7,309 bases of DNA from an uncultured Blautia sp. (GCA_945872375.1 CAMBYR010000100.1:1-7309), one strand, 5' to 3'; counted from the stretch's first letter, positions 1-6,954 are shown. Notes: generated by a model from the letters alone, not told the origin. Numbers and translations are program-made.

Positions 1-632
1 AACAGGGAGCGGAAGCTTTATATACTGGTTCCGGTACACTTCTTCAGGGAGCTAAATCGCTGAATGAGGGATCACGGAAGCTGGATACAGGCGTTTCGGA
101 GGCCCTGTCCGGAGCGAATGCACTTGAGAATGGTACATCGCAGCTTTCCGCCGGAGCTTCTGAGCTTTCCACCGGTACTTCTGAGCTTTACAGCGGAGTA
201 AAAAGCCTGAACAGTGGACTTGCAACGTTGAATGGCGGTGTGAAATCTTTTAGCACAGGAATTGGACAGCTTGCAGCAGGGGGAAGTGCGCTCGGCAGCG
301 GAGCAAAGGAACTGGGCAGCGGAGTACAGGAACTTGCCAGCGGAAGCAGCAGACTGAAAGCCGGAACAGCAAAGCTCGCCAAAGGCGGAACAGAGCTTGG
401 TGATGGTGTAGACGAACTGTATGACGGATCGAAGGAACTGAAGGATGGAATGGAAGAGTTCAACAAAGAGGGTGTGGAAAAAATTGTTAGCCTTCTGGAT
501 GAGGATGTGCAGGCGCTTCTGGACCGGCTGAGCGATCTGAAGAATGCCGGAGACGCATATACTCTGTTCAGCGATCCTTCCTTTACCGGAGACGGCAATG
601 TGAAATTCATCATAGAAACAGGGGAGATGTGA
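1..632 (+). CDS. C-terminal part of a Leu/Gly heptad-repeat membrane or surface protein (probable MMPL/RND-type exporter tail)
   Basis: The reading frame is open from base 3 to the TGA at 630-632, giving 209 residues with no start in view, so the gene begins upstream of the window. An internal ATG at 228 lies inside the repeat array and is not a credible start. Residues 1-149 are a continuous array of 7-residue units of the form x-L-x-x-G-x-x. Residues 150-209 form a non-repetitive tail with a predicted amphipathic helix (about 155-180) and a final segment containing YTLFSD and NVKFIIETGEM. No membrane segment is present in this part. Similar Leu/Gly heptad arrays ending in a GxVKFI-type motif occur, from memory, at the ends of clostridial MMPL/RND-family transporters; related arrays occur in YhgE/Pip-type proteins, where membrane helices follow the repeats, which is not the case here. 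The array is thought to form a long extracellular helical rod. The repeat class is clear; the transporter assignment is inference. Confidence 0.7.
   Translation, partial: QGAEALYTGSGTLLQGAKSLNEGSRKLDTGVSEALSGANALENGTSQLSAGASELSTGTSELYSGVKSLNSGLATLNGGVKSFSTGIGQLAAGGSALGSGAKELGSGVQELASGSSRLKAGTAKLAKGGTELGDGVDELYDGSKELKDGMEEFNKEGVEKIVSLLDEDVQALLDRLSDLKNAGDAYTLFSDPSFTGDGNVKFIIETGEM
6..449 (+). repeat. 22 tandem Leu/Gly heptads (21-bp coding period)
   Basis: Counting from the first in-frame codon at base 3, Gly falls at residues 2, 9, 16 and then every seventh residue to 149 without a miss, 22 in all. Leu sits three residues before each Gly from residue 6 onward, except Ala at 34 and Phe at 83; Phe153 continues the hydrophobic register after the last Gly. 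The other positions vary (Ser, Ala, Thr, Glu, Lys), so the DNA is not an exact tandem repeat even though the protein period is perfect. The array probably extends upstream of the window. Confidence 0.9.
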
Positions 633-660
633 CTCGATTATCTGGTATCATCAAATTATT

Positions 661-695
661 AAGTTATAGAATAAATCTATATCCTGTATTAACTT
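661..695. promoter_or_regulatory. Inverted repeats upstream of the metN promoter, possible operator
   Basis: Two nested inverted repeats lie just upstream of the predicted -35: AAGTTA (661-666) with TAACTT (690-695), and TATAGA (665-670) with TCTATA (676-681) spaced by 5 bp. They overlap by two bases, so they cannot both pair fully. They could be a regulator binding site, or a weak hairpin at the end of the upstream transcript, although the stems hold little G/C. In such AT-rich DNA six-base inverted repeats arise easily by chance. Confidence 0.22.
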
Positions 696-703
696 TTATC
701 AAT

Positions 704-732
704 TTTACTTTTATTAAAAAAAGTGATATAGT
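704..732 (+). promoter_or_regulatory. Predicted sigma-A-type promoter of metNIQ
   Basis: A -35-like TTTACT (704-709, four of six matches to TTGACA) is followed by a 17-bp spacer and a -10-like TATAGT (727-732, five of six matches to TATAAT). The surrounding DNA is very AT-rich. Transcription would begin near 739, leaving a leader of about 30 nt before metN. The spacer and -35 carry an inverted repeat, ACTTTT (707-712) with AAAAGT (719-724), which could be an operator. No hairpin terminator was found between the upstream gene and this site, so read-through is also possible. The prediction comes from sequence alone. Confidence 0.5.
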
Positions 733-757
733 ATCAACATCGATCGAAGAAAAAATC

Positions 758-762
758 AGGAG
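758..762 (+). promoter_or_regulatory. Ribosome binding site deciding the metN start
   Basis: AGGAG ends 7 nt before the ATG at 770. The frame is open upstream to 629, but that part crosses the AT-rich promoter region, has no conserved protein content, and would make the protein about 47 residues longer than MetN usually is. The site therefore fixes the start at 770. Confidence 0.8.
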
Positions 763-769
763 AATAGAC

Positions 770-1804
770 ATGTCAGAAATTAAAATTGAAAATGTGTGCA
801 AATCGTTTCTGTCAAAAGACGGAAACGTGGATGCATTAAAAAATGTCAGCCTGACCATTGAGTCCGGCGACATTTACGGAATTATCGGAATGTCCGGTGC
901 TGGAAAAAGTACATTGGTACGATGTATGAATTTCCTGGAAGTACCCACCGAAGGAAAAGTTCTGATTGACGGAAAATCTCTGGGAGATTTTTCGAAAAAA
1001 GAACTGAGAAAGCAAAGAGAAGAAATTGGAATGATCTTCCAGCATTTCAATCTGCTGATGCAGAAAACCGTATTGGAAAATGTGTGTTTTCCTCTGTATA
1101 TTCAGGGAAAGAAAAAAGCGGAAGCCCGGAAAAGGGCGGCGGAGCTGCTGGAGATCGTAGGATTAAGTGATAAACAAAAAGCATATCCGGCACAGCTTTC
1201 CGGAGGACAGAAGCAGAGGGTAGCCATTGCAAGAGCACTTGCGTCAGACCCGAAAATTCTCCTCTGTGATGAAGCAACCAGTGCGCTGGATCCCCAGACG
1301 ACATCATCGATTCTGGAACTTTTAAAAGATATCAATCAAAGATTTGGAATCACCATTGTGATCATCACTCATCAGATGGCGGTAGTCCGTGAAATATGTA
1401 ATCATGTAGCGATTCTCAAAGAAGGAGAGGTTGTGGAAACCGGTCTTGTTTCCGAGATCTTCAACAATCCAAAATCCGCAGTTGCCAGGGAACTGATCCG
1501 GAAAGATATCGACTCCGGCGCAGGAGGCGGAAGAATCGGTACCCAGCCGCTGATCCGAAGCGGCGAGATCATCAGAATTGTCTTTTCTGAGAATTCTGCA
1601 TTTGAACCGGTAATTGCCAACTTAATTCTCACCTTCCATGAGCCGGTAAACATTCTTCGGGCAGATACCAAGAATGTGGGCGGCGTGGCAAAGGGTGAAA
1701 TGATTCTGGAGTTTGCCAAAGACAGCGAAAATGCAGAAGCAATGAAGCAATATCTGAGAGAAAGAGGTCTTGCGGTAGGGGAGGCGAATGATTATGTGGA
1801 CTAA
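770..1804 (+). CDS. metN: MetN, ATPase of the methionine ABC importer
   Basis: This 344-residue protein hydrolyses ATP on the cytoplasmic face to drive methionine uptake through MetI. The length matches the MetN family (about 340). All ABC motifs are intact: Walker A GMSGAGKST at 40-48, Q-loop Gln91, signature LSGGQ at 143-147, Walker B ILLCDE at 163-168 with catalytic Glu168, D-loop SALD at 171-174, and H-loop His201. After a short linker, residues about 265-340 form the NIL (ACT-like) domain that separates MetN from other amino-acid ABC ATPases; in E. coli MetN this domain binds methionine and shuts transport down. The gene leads a three-gene operon and overlaps the start of metI. The ATG at 770 is chosen for its AGGAG site and family length. 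D-methionine or other sulfur amino acids may also be carried. Confidence 0.96.
   Translation: MSEIKIENVCKSFLSKDGNVDALKNVSLTIESGDIYGIIGMSGAGKSTLVRCMNFLEVPTEGKVLIDGKSLGDFSKKELRKQREEIGMIFQHFNLLMQKTVLENVCFPLYIQGKKKAEARKRAAELLEIVGLSDKQKAYPAQLSGGQKQRVAIARALASDPKILLCDEATSALDPQTTSSILELLKDINQRFGITIVIITHQMAVVREICNHVAILKEGEVVETGLVSEIFNNPKSAVARELIRKDIDSGAGGGRIGTQPLIRSGEIIRIVFSENSAFEPVIANLILTFHEPVNILRADTKNVGGVAKGEMILEFAKDSENAEAMKQYLRERGLAVGEANDYVD
1778..1784 (+). promoter_or_regulatory. Ribosome binding site of metI, inside the end of metN
   Basis: GGGGAGG lies within the last codons of metN. It is 3 nt from the ATG at 1788 and 9 nt from the in-frame ATG at 1794. The 3-nt gap is too tight for normal initiation, so 1794 is favoured. 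The position within metN suggests translational coupling of the two genes. Confidence 0.65.
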
Positions 1805-2453
1805 AGAAGTAATTAATATGATCATCCAGGGGATTGGTGAGACGCTGTATATGACCCTGGTATCTACACTGATCGGTTATCTTTTCGGAATCCCCATGGG
1901 AGTGCTCCTGGCTGTTTCCGATAAAGAAGGATTAAGACCCAATCCGGTACTGTATAAGGTTCTGGATGTGATTGCGAATATTACCCGAAGCATCCCGTTT
2001 CTGATTCTGCTGATCCTGATCCAGCCCTTTACCGTGTTTGTGGTAGGAAAAAGTTATGGTTCTTCCGCAACCATTGTTCCGCTGGTAGTAGCAGCCATTC
2101 CGTTTATCGGACGAATGGTGGAATCCTCATTGAAGGAAGTGGATAAAGGTGTCATTGAAGCTGCCCGCTCCATGGGAGCCAGTGATCTTCGGATCATTGT
2201 CAGGGTTCTTCTTGTGGAGGCCAGAACCTCCCTGATCACCGGAGCAACGATCGCGATCGGAACGATTCTCGGATACTCGGCAATGGCAGGATGTATCGGC
2301 GGCGGCGGTCTCGGAGACATTGCAATCCGATACGGATATTACAGATATCAGGCAGATATTATGGTCGTGACCGTAGTACTCCTGGTTCTGCTGGTACAGG
2401 TGTTTCAAACGGTGGGAATGGCAATTGCCAACCGTTTAGATAAAAGAAAATAA
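1794..2453 (+). CDS. metI: MetI, permease of the methionine ABC importer
   Basis: This integral membrane protein of 219 residues (221 if it starts at 1788) forms the methionine translocation path as a homodimer. Five hydrophobic segments are visible at about 16-41, 60-82, 92-109, 147-169 and 189-211, matching the five-helix MetI family (about 217-222 residues). The cytoplasmic coupling loop that docks onto MetN is seen as EAARSMGA at 122-129, the EAA motif of binding-protein-dependent permeases. A Gly-rich stretch (GCIGGGGLGD, about 166-175) follows helix 4, as is usual in this family. The gene overlaps metN by 11 bp in another frame and is followed 33 bp later by metQ, so the three are almost certainly co-transcribed. 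The only doubt is which of the two ATG codons is used. Confidence 0.95.
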   Translation: MWTKEVINMIIQGIGETLYMTLVSTLIGYLFGIPMGVLLAVSDKEGLRPNPVLYKVLDVIANITRSIPFLILLILIQPFTVFVVGKSYGSSATIVPLVVAAIPFIGRMVESSLKEVDKGVIEAARSMGASDLRIIVRVLLVEARTSLITGATIAIGTILGYSAMAGCIGGGGLGDIAIRYGYYRYQADIMVVTVVLLVLLVQVFQTVGMAIANRLDKRK

Positions 2454-2486
2454 TGTAAAGAATAAAAGAAAACGGAGGAACGTATT

Positions 2487-3362
2487 ATGAAAAAGTTAGT
2501 TGCAGCAGCATTGGCAGGAGCACTGGTCGTAAGCTCATTCAGCTTCAATGTATTTGCAGAGGATGACAAAACCATCACCGTAGCAGCATCTGCTACTCCC
2601 CATGCAGAGATTCTGGAGCAGGCAAAACCGCTTCTGGAGGAAAAAGGTTATGAGCTGGAAGTGACTGTATTTAACGATTATGTACAGCCGAATAAGGTAG
2701 TGGAAAGCGGTGACTTTGATGCCAACTATTTCCAGCACATTCCATATCTGGAAAGCTTCAATGAAGAGCAGGGAACACATCTTGTAAACGCCGGCGGCAT
2801 TCACTATGAGCCGTTCGGAATTTATCCGGGAACAAAATCCAGCCTGGATGATATCGCAGAGGGCGATGCAATTGCAGTTCCAAACGACACCACAAACGAA
2901 GCAAGAGCACTTCTTCTTCTTCAGGACAACGGAATCATTACTCTGAAAGACGGAGTCGGTCTGGAAGCAACCGTAAATGATATCGCAGAGAATCCATATA
3001 ATGTAGATATCGTGGAACTGGAAGCAGCTCAGGTAGCACGTGTGGCAAATGAAACGGCATATGTGGTTCTGAACGGAAACTATGCACTGGAAGCAGGCTT
3101 CTCTGTTGGAAAAGATGCCCTTGCATATGAAAAATCTGATTCTGAAGCAGCAAAAACCTATGTAAATGTAATCGCTGTAAAAGAAGGAAATGAAGAAAAC
3201 GAAGCAATTCAGGCACTGGTAGAAGTTCTGAAATCCGACGAGATCAAGAACTACATCAATGAAACATACGATGGCGCTGTAATTCCTTTTGAAGAATCTG
3301 CAGATGCAGCAGAAGAGACGGAAGCAGCAGAAGAAACTGAGGCAGAGGAAGCAGCAGAATAA
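2487..3362 (+). CDS. metQ: MetQ-like methionine-binding protein, apparently not a lipoprotein
   Basis: This 291-residue protein binds methionine outside the membrane and delivers it to MetI. The start has GGAGG 8 nt upstream. Residues 1-24 are a signal peptide (MKK, a hydrophobic core, then VFA before Glu25), which fits signal peptidase I. The mature part has the NlpA/MetQ hallmarks: ASATPHAEIL (34-43), FDANYFQHIPYLESF (77-91), VPNDTTNEARAL (131-142) and LNGNYA (195-200). These contain the aromatic, His, Arg and Asn residues expected in the ligand pocket. Two things are odd. There is no lipobox, and no cysteine anywhere in the protein, whereas Gram-positive binding proteins are normally lipid-anchored. 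The family fold also seems to end near residue 268, after which comes a Glu/Ala tail (269-291) containing two copies of AAEETE. It is the last gene of the operon. Confidence 0.93.
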   Translation: MKKLVAAALAGALVVSSFSFNVFAEDDKTITVAASATPHAEILEQAKPLLEEKGYELEVTVFNDYVQPNKVVESGDFDANYFQHIPYLESFNEEQGTHLVNAGGIHYEPFGIYPGTKSSLDDIAEGDAIAVPNDTTNEARALLLLQDNGIITLKDGVGLEATVNDIAENPYNVDIVELEAAQVARVANETAYVVLNGNYALEAGFSVGKDALAYEKSDSEAAKTYVNVIAVKEGNEENEAIQALVEVLKSDEIKNYINETYDGAVIPFEESADAAEETEAAEETEAEEAAE

Positions 3363-3386
3363 TCGAATTTCATAGAAACACAACAG

Positions 3387-3435
3387 AGCCCCGCAGGCAG
3401 GAGCGATAGATTCTCCTCTGCGGGGCTTTTCTTTT
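3387..3435 (+). terminator. Intrinsic terminator of metNIQ
   Basis: A perfect 10-bp stem, AGCCCCGCAG (3387-3396) with CTGCGGGGCT (3418-3427), is extended past a 2-nt bulge by AGGAG (3399-3403) pairing with CTCCT (3413-3417), closing on a 9-nt loop. A T-rich tail (TTTTCTTTT) follows. The hairpin starts 24 bp after the metQ stop codon and is strong enough to separate the operon from the helicase gene. Confidence 0.93.
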
Positions 3436-3490
3436 GCGGGAAAATGCGGTACACTTAAAGGCATATCAGACTTGAAGAATATGAGGGTAA

Positions 3491-6400
3491 ATGATGAAGA
3501 GAGAAGACAAGATACATGAAGAAGAGGCCGGCGGAACCTATTCTCTTCTGGGAAATGCCTGGGAAGAGGACAGCACAGAGGATCAGAAGAATATCAGCAC
3601 AAAGATCCAAAGCCTGGAGGATTACCGGTATTTTAACGGCTCCCGAATCCGTGAATCCATGGCTGTCTCTAAAAGAGTGGCTGAGGAAGGGAAACGCCTT
3701 TACAGAGATGGAAAGCTGAAAATAGAGGAAATCTATTCCGGATATGATACCAGAAATTCACAGAAAAAGGGTGTCATGCGTGTCATTGGAACAGAAGGGA
3801 AACGAGAATTTCCCATGCAGATCGTTTTTACGAGAAAGGACATCACAAGCTTTGAGTGCAACTGCCGCAAATGCTCCAGAGAATATTTTGCGCAGTTTGA
3901 CGTCAAGAAAACAGACTGCCCCTATAAAGCCGGTATGCTGATGCTTCTGGAGGACTATCTGAATACTCATAATATCGGGGATTCCACAGACGTCTATGGA
4001 CAGAAGCTGTTGTCTGTTTTTGAGAAAAAAAGAGCAAATCGTGTCATAGCAGACGCTTCCGGAAAAGCGGAAAGCCTGCAGCTGGTACCCCGTCTGACCA
4101 GAAAGAATGGAAGTCTTTCTCTTTCCTTTAAAGTTGGCGAAAGCAAGCTGTTTGTAATAAAAAAGCTGGATCATTTCTGTTATAATGTACGGAATTCAGC
4201 AACAGACGTGTATGGAAGCAATACGGAAATCAATCATGATCTGAATCATTTTACAGACCGCGGGAAGGCCTGGATCCGCTTCCTGAACAGGATTGTAAGA
4301 GAAGAAATGGAGTTCCTGGATCGAATGAATCAGTCCAGATATTACTACGGACGGGAGAAAGAAAGCATCGGCGGAAGCCTTCAGCTTTTCGGGTGGAGAC
4401 TGGACGAACTGTTTGAGATTCTGGGAGAGGATTCAATCGATTTTGAGGATAAGGACAGTGAGATGAAAAAGAAGAAGGCAGTACTTTCCTGCGCGGATCA
4501 TAATCCCAGGATCAGCATCCGAATTTCAGAGAATATGATCATGGGAGACAGCATGTTTCACGGAATTCGTGTGCAGGGAAATCTTCCGGATCTGTATTAT
4601 GGCATCGAGGCAGCATATTATATCAGCGAAAGCCATTTAAACAGAGTCAGCCAGGAGTTTCTGAAAAAAGCAGAACCTTTGGTAAACCTGGCATCCGGCG
4701 ATCAGTTTTCCTTTGAGGTGGGAAGAAACCGGCTTTCCGAATTTTATGGACGTGTTCTTCCAAAGCTTCAGGAAATTGCAGATATCACGGAAACGCAGCC
4801 TGAAAAATTCCGTTCTTATGTGATGCCGGAACCACGTTTCTGCTTTTATCTGGATGCGGAGAACGGGAATGTGACAGCCAGGGTTACCGTGTGGTACGGA
4901 CAGGAAGAATATTCCGTGCTGAAGGGAATTCAGCAGTATGAGGAGGACAGTCTGGAGGTTTTTCGGGATGTTTCGAAGGAACAGGAAATCTTTTTTCAGG
5001 CAACCAAGTGGCTTCCGGAAACAGATAAAGAAAAGGGCGAGATCCACTGCGGCGGAGACGAGGAAAAAATTTATGAGCTGATGAAAAACGGTACGGAGAA
5101 GCTGATGGAGCTGGGAGAGGTGCGATGTACCAAACGTTTCCTGGGATATCATGCAGTGAAGCCTGTGAAGGTGTCTGTGGGTGTTTCTGTATCCTCCGGC
5201 CTTCTGGAACTGGATATTGCCACGGAAGATGTTTCTGCGGCAGAGCTTCTGGAAATCCTGAAAAGTTATCGTGCAAAAAAGAAATATTACAGGCTGAAAA
5301 ACGGCTCATTCGTGGATCTGGAAGAACCGTCTCTTGAGATGCTTGCAGAGCTTTCCCAGGCGATGAATCTGAAAGATAAGGAGTTTTTAAAAGGAAAACT
5401 GAAGCTTCCCATGTACCGGACACTGTATCTTGATAAGCTTCTGGAAGAAAATGAGGGAATCTACAGTACCCGTGACAGCCATTTCCGAAAGATCGTAAAG
5501 GGATTCAAAACCGTCAGGGACGCCGATTTTGAGGAGCCGCCGAGCCTTTCCAGGGTAATGCGAAAGTATCAGAAGGACGGATATAAGTGGCTGCGTACTC
5601 TGGAAGCATGGCAGTTTGGCGGAATTCTGGCAGATGATATGGGTCTTGGGAAAACATTGCAGGTAATTGCCGTTCTTCTGGCAGCAAAAAATGAAGGGAA
5701 ACAGGGAACGTCCCTGGTTGTGACACCTGCCTCCCTGGTCTTTAACTGGTGTGCGGAATTTGAACGGTTTGCACCGGAATTAAAGGTTCTTCCTGTGACG
5801 GGAAACCAGGAAGAACGGGAGAAAATCATCAATTCCGGCGGGGATGCAGATGTGCTGGTGACCTCCTATGATCTGCTGAAACGAGATATTGCACTGTATG
5901 AAGACAGGAATTTCTCTTATGAGATTATTGATGAGGCTCAGTATATCAAAAACCATTCTACAGCCGCCGCAAAGGCCGTCAAGGTGATAAAAAGCAGTGT
6001 TCGCTATGCGCTTACGGGAACGCCCATTGAGAACAGGCTCAGTGAGCTGTGGAGTATTTTTGATTATCTGATGCCGGGATTTTTATACAGCTATGAAGTA
6101 TTTAAACGTGAACTGGAAATGCCGATCGTGAAGAACCACGAGGAGCAGGCCATGCTTCGGCTGAAGAAAATGACAGGTCCTTTCATTCTTCGAAGGTTGA
6201 AGGAAGACGTGCTGAAGGACCTTCCCGCGAAGCTGGAGGAATTCCGCTATGTAAAACTTGGAAGTACCCAGCAGAGGGTTTACGATGGACAGCTGGTTCA
6301 TATGAAAGAAAGAATTGCCCGTCAGAATCCTGATGAATTTAATAAAAACAAGCTGCAGATTCTGGCTGAAATCACAAAGCTTCGTCAGATCTGCTGTGAT

Positions 6401-6946
6401 CCTTCACTCTGCTTTGAGGATTATTGTGGGGAAAAAGCAAAGCTGGAGGCCTGCCTGGAACTGATTCAAAGTGCCATCGATGGAGGGCATCGGATTCTGG
6501 TATTTTCCCAGTTTACTTCCATGCTGGAAATCCTTCAGAAGCGGCTGACTGGCGAGAAAATTCCGTTTTTTACCATTACCGGAAGCACCTCAAAGGAAAA
6601 GCGTCTGGAACTGGTGAAAACATTCAATGAGGGGGATACACCGGTCTTTCTGATCTCGCTGAAAGCGGGAGGTGTGGGACTGAATCTGACAGGAGCAGAT
6701 GTGGTGATCCACTTTGATCCATGGTGGAATGTGGCTGCCCAGAACCAGGCTACAGACAGGGCGCACAGGATTGGACAGACCAGGAAAGTGACGGTATATA
6801 AGCTGATAGCCAGACATACCATAGAAGAAAAAATACAGAAACTCCAGGAGACGAAAAAGGATCTGGCAGATCAGGTGATCCATGGAGAGGCTGCAAATCT
6901 TGGAAGCATGACACAGGAAGAGATTCTGGGTCTGCTGGAGGTATAA
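3491..6946 (+). CDS. SNF2-family DNA helicase/translocase with N-terminal SWIM-like motif
   Basis: This 1151-residue, probably cytoplasmic protein is expected to be a dsDNA-dependent ATPase that moves along DNA; its cellular job is not known from sequence. Residues about 113-155 hold a SWIM-like zinc motif (Cys123, Cys125, Cys128, Cys143) in which Tyr145 takes the place of the usual His. Residues about 200-640 look like the bacterial SNF2-associated region. The two RecA lobes follow with all motifs intact: entry motif RKYQKDGYKWL (691-701), Walker A DDMGLGKT (715-722), Ia VVTPASLVFNW (743-753), DEAQ box (814-817), III LTGTPIENRLSELW (841-854), IV RILVFSQFTSML (1001-1012), V LKAGGVGLNLTGAD (1057-1070), and VI QATDRAHRIGQTR (1086-1098) with its arginine fingers. 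GAGGG at 3483-3487 lies 3 nt before the ATG at 3491 and 6 nt before the ATG at 3494, so the true start may be one codon later. No clear promoter was found in 3436-3490. No restriction or phage-defence gene is adjacent, which favours a housekeeping DNA or RNA-polymerase maintenance role. Confidence 0.95.
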   Translation: MMKREDKIHEEEAGGTYSLLGNAWEEDSTEDQKNISTKIQSLEDYRYFNGSRIRESMAVSKRVAEEGKRLYRDGKLKIEEIYSGYDTRNSQKKGVMRVIGTEGKREFPMQIVFTRKDITSFECNCRKCSREYFAQFDVKKTDCPYKAGMLMLLEDYLNTHNIGDSTDVYGQKLLSVFEKKRANRVIADASGKAESLQLVPRLTRKNGSLSLSFKVGESKLFVIKKLDHFCYNVRNSATDVYGSNTEINHDLNHFTDRGKAWIRFLNRIVREEMEFLDRMNQSRYYYGREKESIGGSLQLFGWRLDELFEILGEDSIDFEDKDSEMKKKKAVLSCADHNPRISIRISENMIMGDSMFHGIRVQGNLPDLYYGIEAAYYISESHLNRVSQEFLKKAEPLVNLASGDQFSFEVGRNRLSEFYGRVLPKLQEIADITETQPEKFRSYVMPEPRFCFYLDAENGNVTARVTVWYGQEEYSVLKGIQQYEEDSLEVFRDVSKEQEIFFQATKWLPETDKEKGEIHCGGDEEKIYELMKNGTEKLMELGEVRCTKRFLGYHAVKPVKVSVGVSVSSGLLELDIATEDVSAAELLEILKSYRAKKKYYRLKNGSFVDLEEPSLEMLAELSQAMNLKDKEFLKGKLKLPMYRTLYLDKLLEENEGIYSTRDSHFRKIVKGFKTVRDADFEEPPSLSRVMRKYQKDGYKWLRTLEAWQFGGILADDMGLGKTLQVIAVLLAAKNEGKQGTSLVVTPASLVFNWCAEFERFAPELKVLPVTGNQEEREKIINSGGDADVLVTSYDLLKRDIALYEDRNFSYEIIDEAQYIKNHSTAAAKAVKVIKSSVRYALTGTPIENRLSELWSIFDYLMPGFLYSYEVFKRELEMPIVKNHEEQAMLRLKKMTGPFILRRLKEDVLKDLPAKLEEFRYVKLGSTQQRVYDGQLVHMKERIARQNPDEFNKNKLQILAEITKLRQICCDPSLCFEDYCGEKAKLEACLELIQSAIDGGHRILVFSQFTSMLEILQKRLTGEKIPFFTITGSTSKEKRLELVKTFNEGDTPVFLISLKAGGVGLNLTGADVVIHFDPWWNVAAQNQATDRAHRIGQTRKVTVYKLIARHTIEEKIQKLQETKKDLADQVIHGEAANLGSMTQEEILGLLEV

Positions 6947-6954
6947 AAAAAGAG

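Noticed and set aside
188..613. A 141-codon minus-strand frame opposite the heptad array
   Set aside because: Its Ser/Pro/Leu-rich product is the mirror of the repeating Leu/Gly/Ser codons of the real gene; no independent coding signal was seen.
629..769. N-terminal extension of metN to the ATG at 629
   Set aside because: It would overlap the previous gene, pass through the AT-rich promoter region and make the protein longer than the family, while a good AGGAG-ATG start exists at 770.
633..769. Possible SAM (S-box) riboswitch or T-box ahead of metN
   Set aside because: The gap is too short and AT-rich, and no conserved core, T-box sequence or terminator hairpin could be found.
611..3380. 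The 10-mer CATAGAAACA occurring at 611-620 and at 3371-3380
   Set aside because: A repeated 10-mer is expected several times by chance in a window of this size, and the flanks do not match.
2535..3464. A 309-codon open frame on the minus strand across metQ
   Set aside because: It is antisense to a clearly coding gene and its product is packed with Cys, Phe and Ile, as expected from reading GCA- and GAA-rich codons backwards. It also crosses the terminator and has no family likeness.
3436..3490. A promoter for the SNF2 gene (TTGCGG near 3434 with TACACT or CATATC boxes)
   Set aside because: The spacings between the candidate boxes are about 10 or 22 bp, neither of which fits a sigma-A promoter, so no call was made.
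4884..5423. A 179-codon minus-strand frame inside the SNF2 gene, and similar smaller ones
   Set aside because: The plus-strand frame encodes a continuous helicase with all motifs intact; the antisense frames lack ribosome binding sites and recognisable content.
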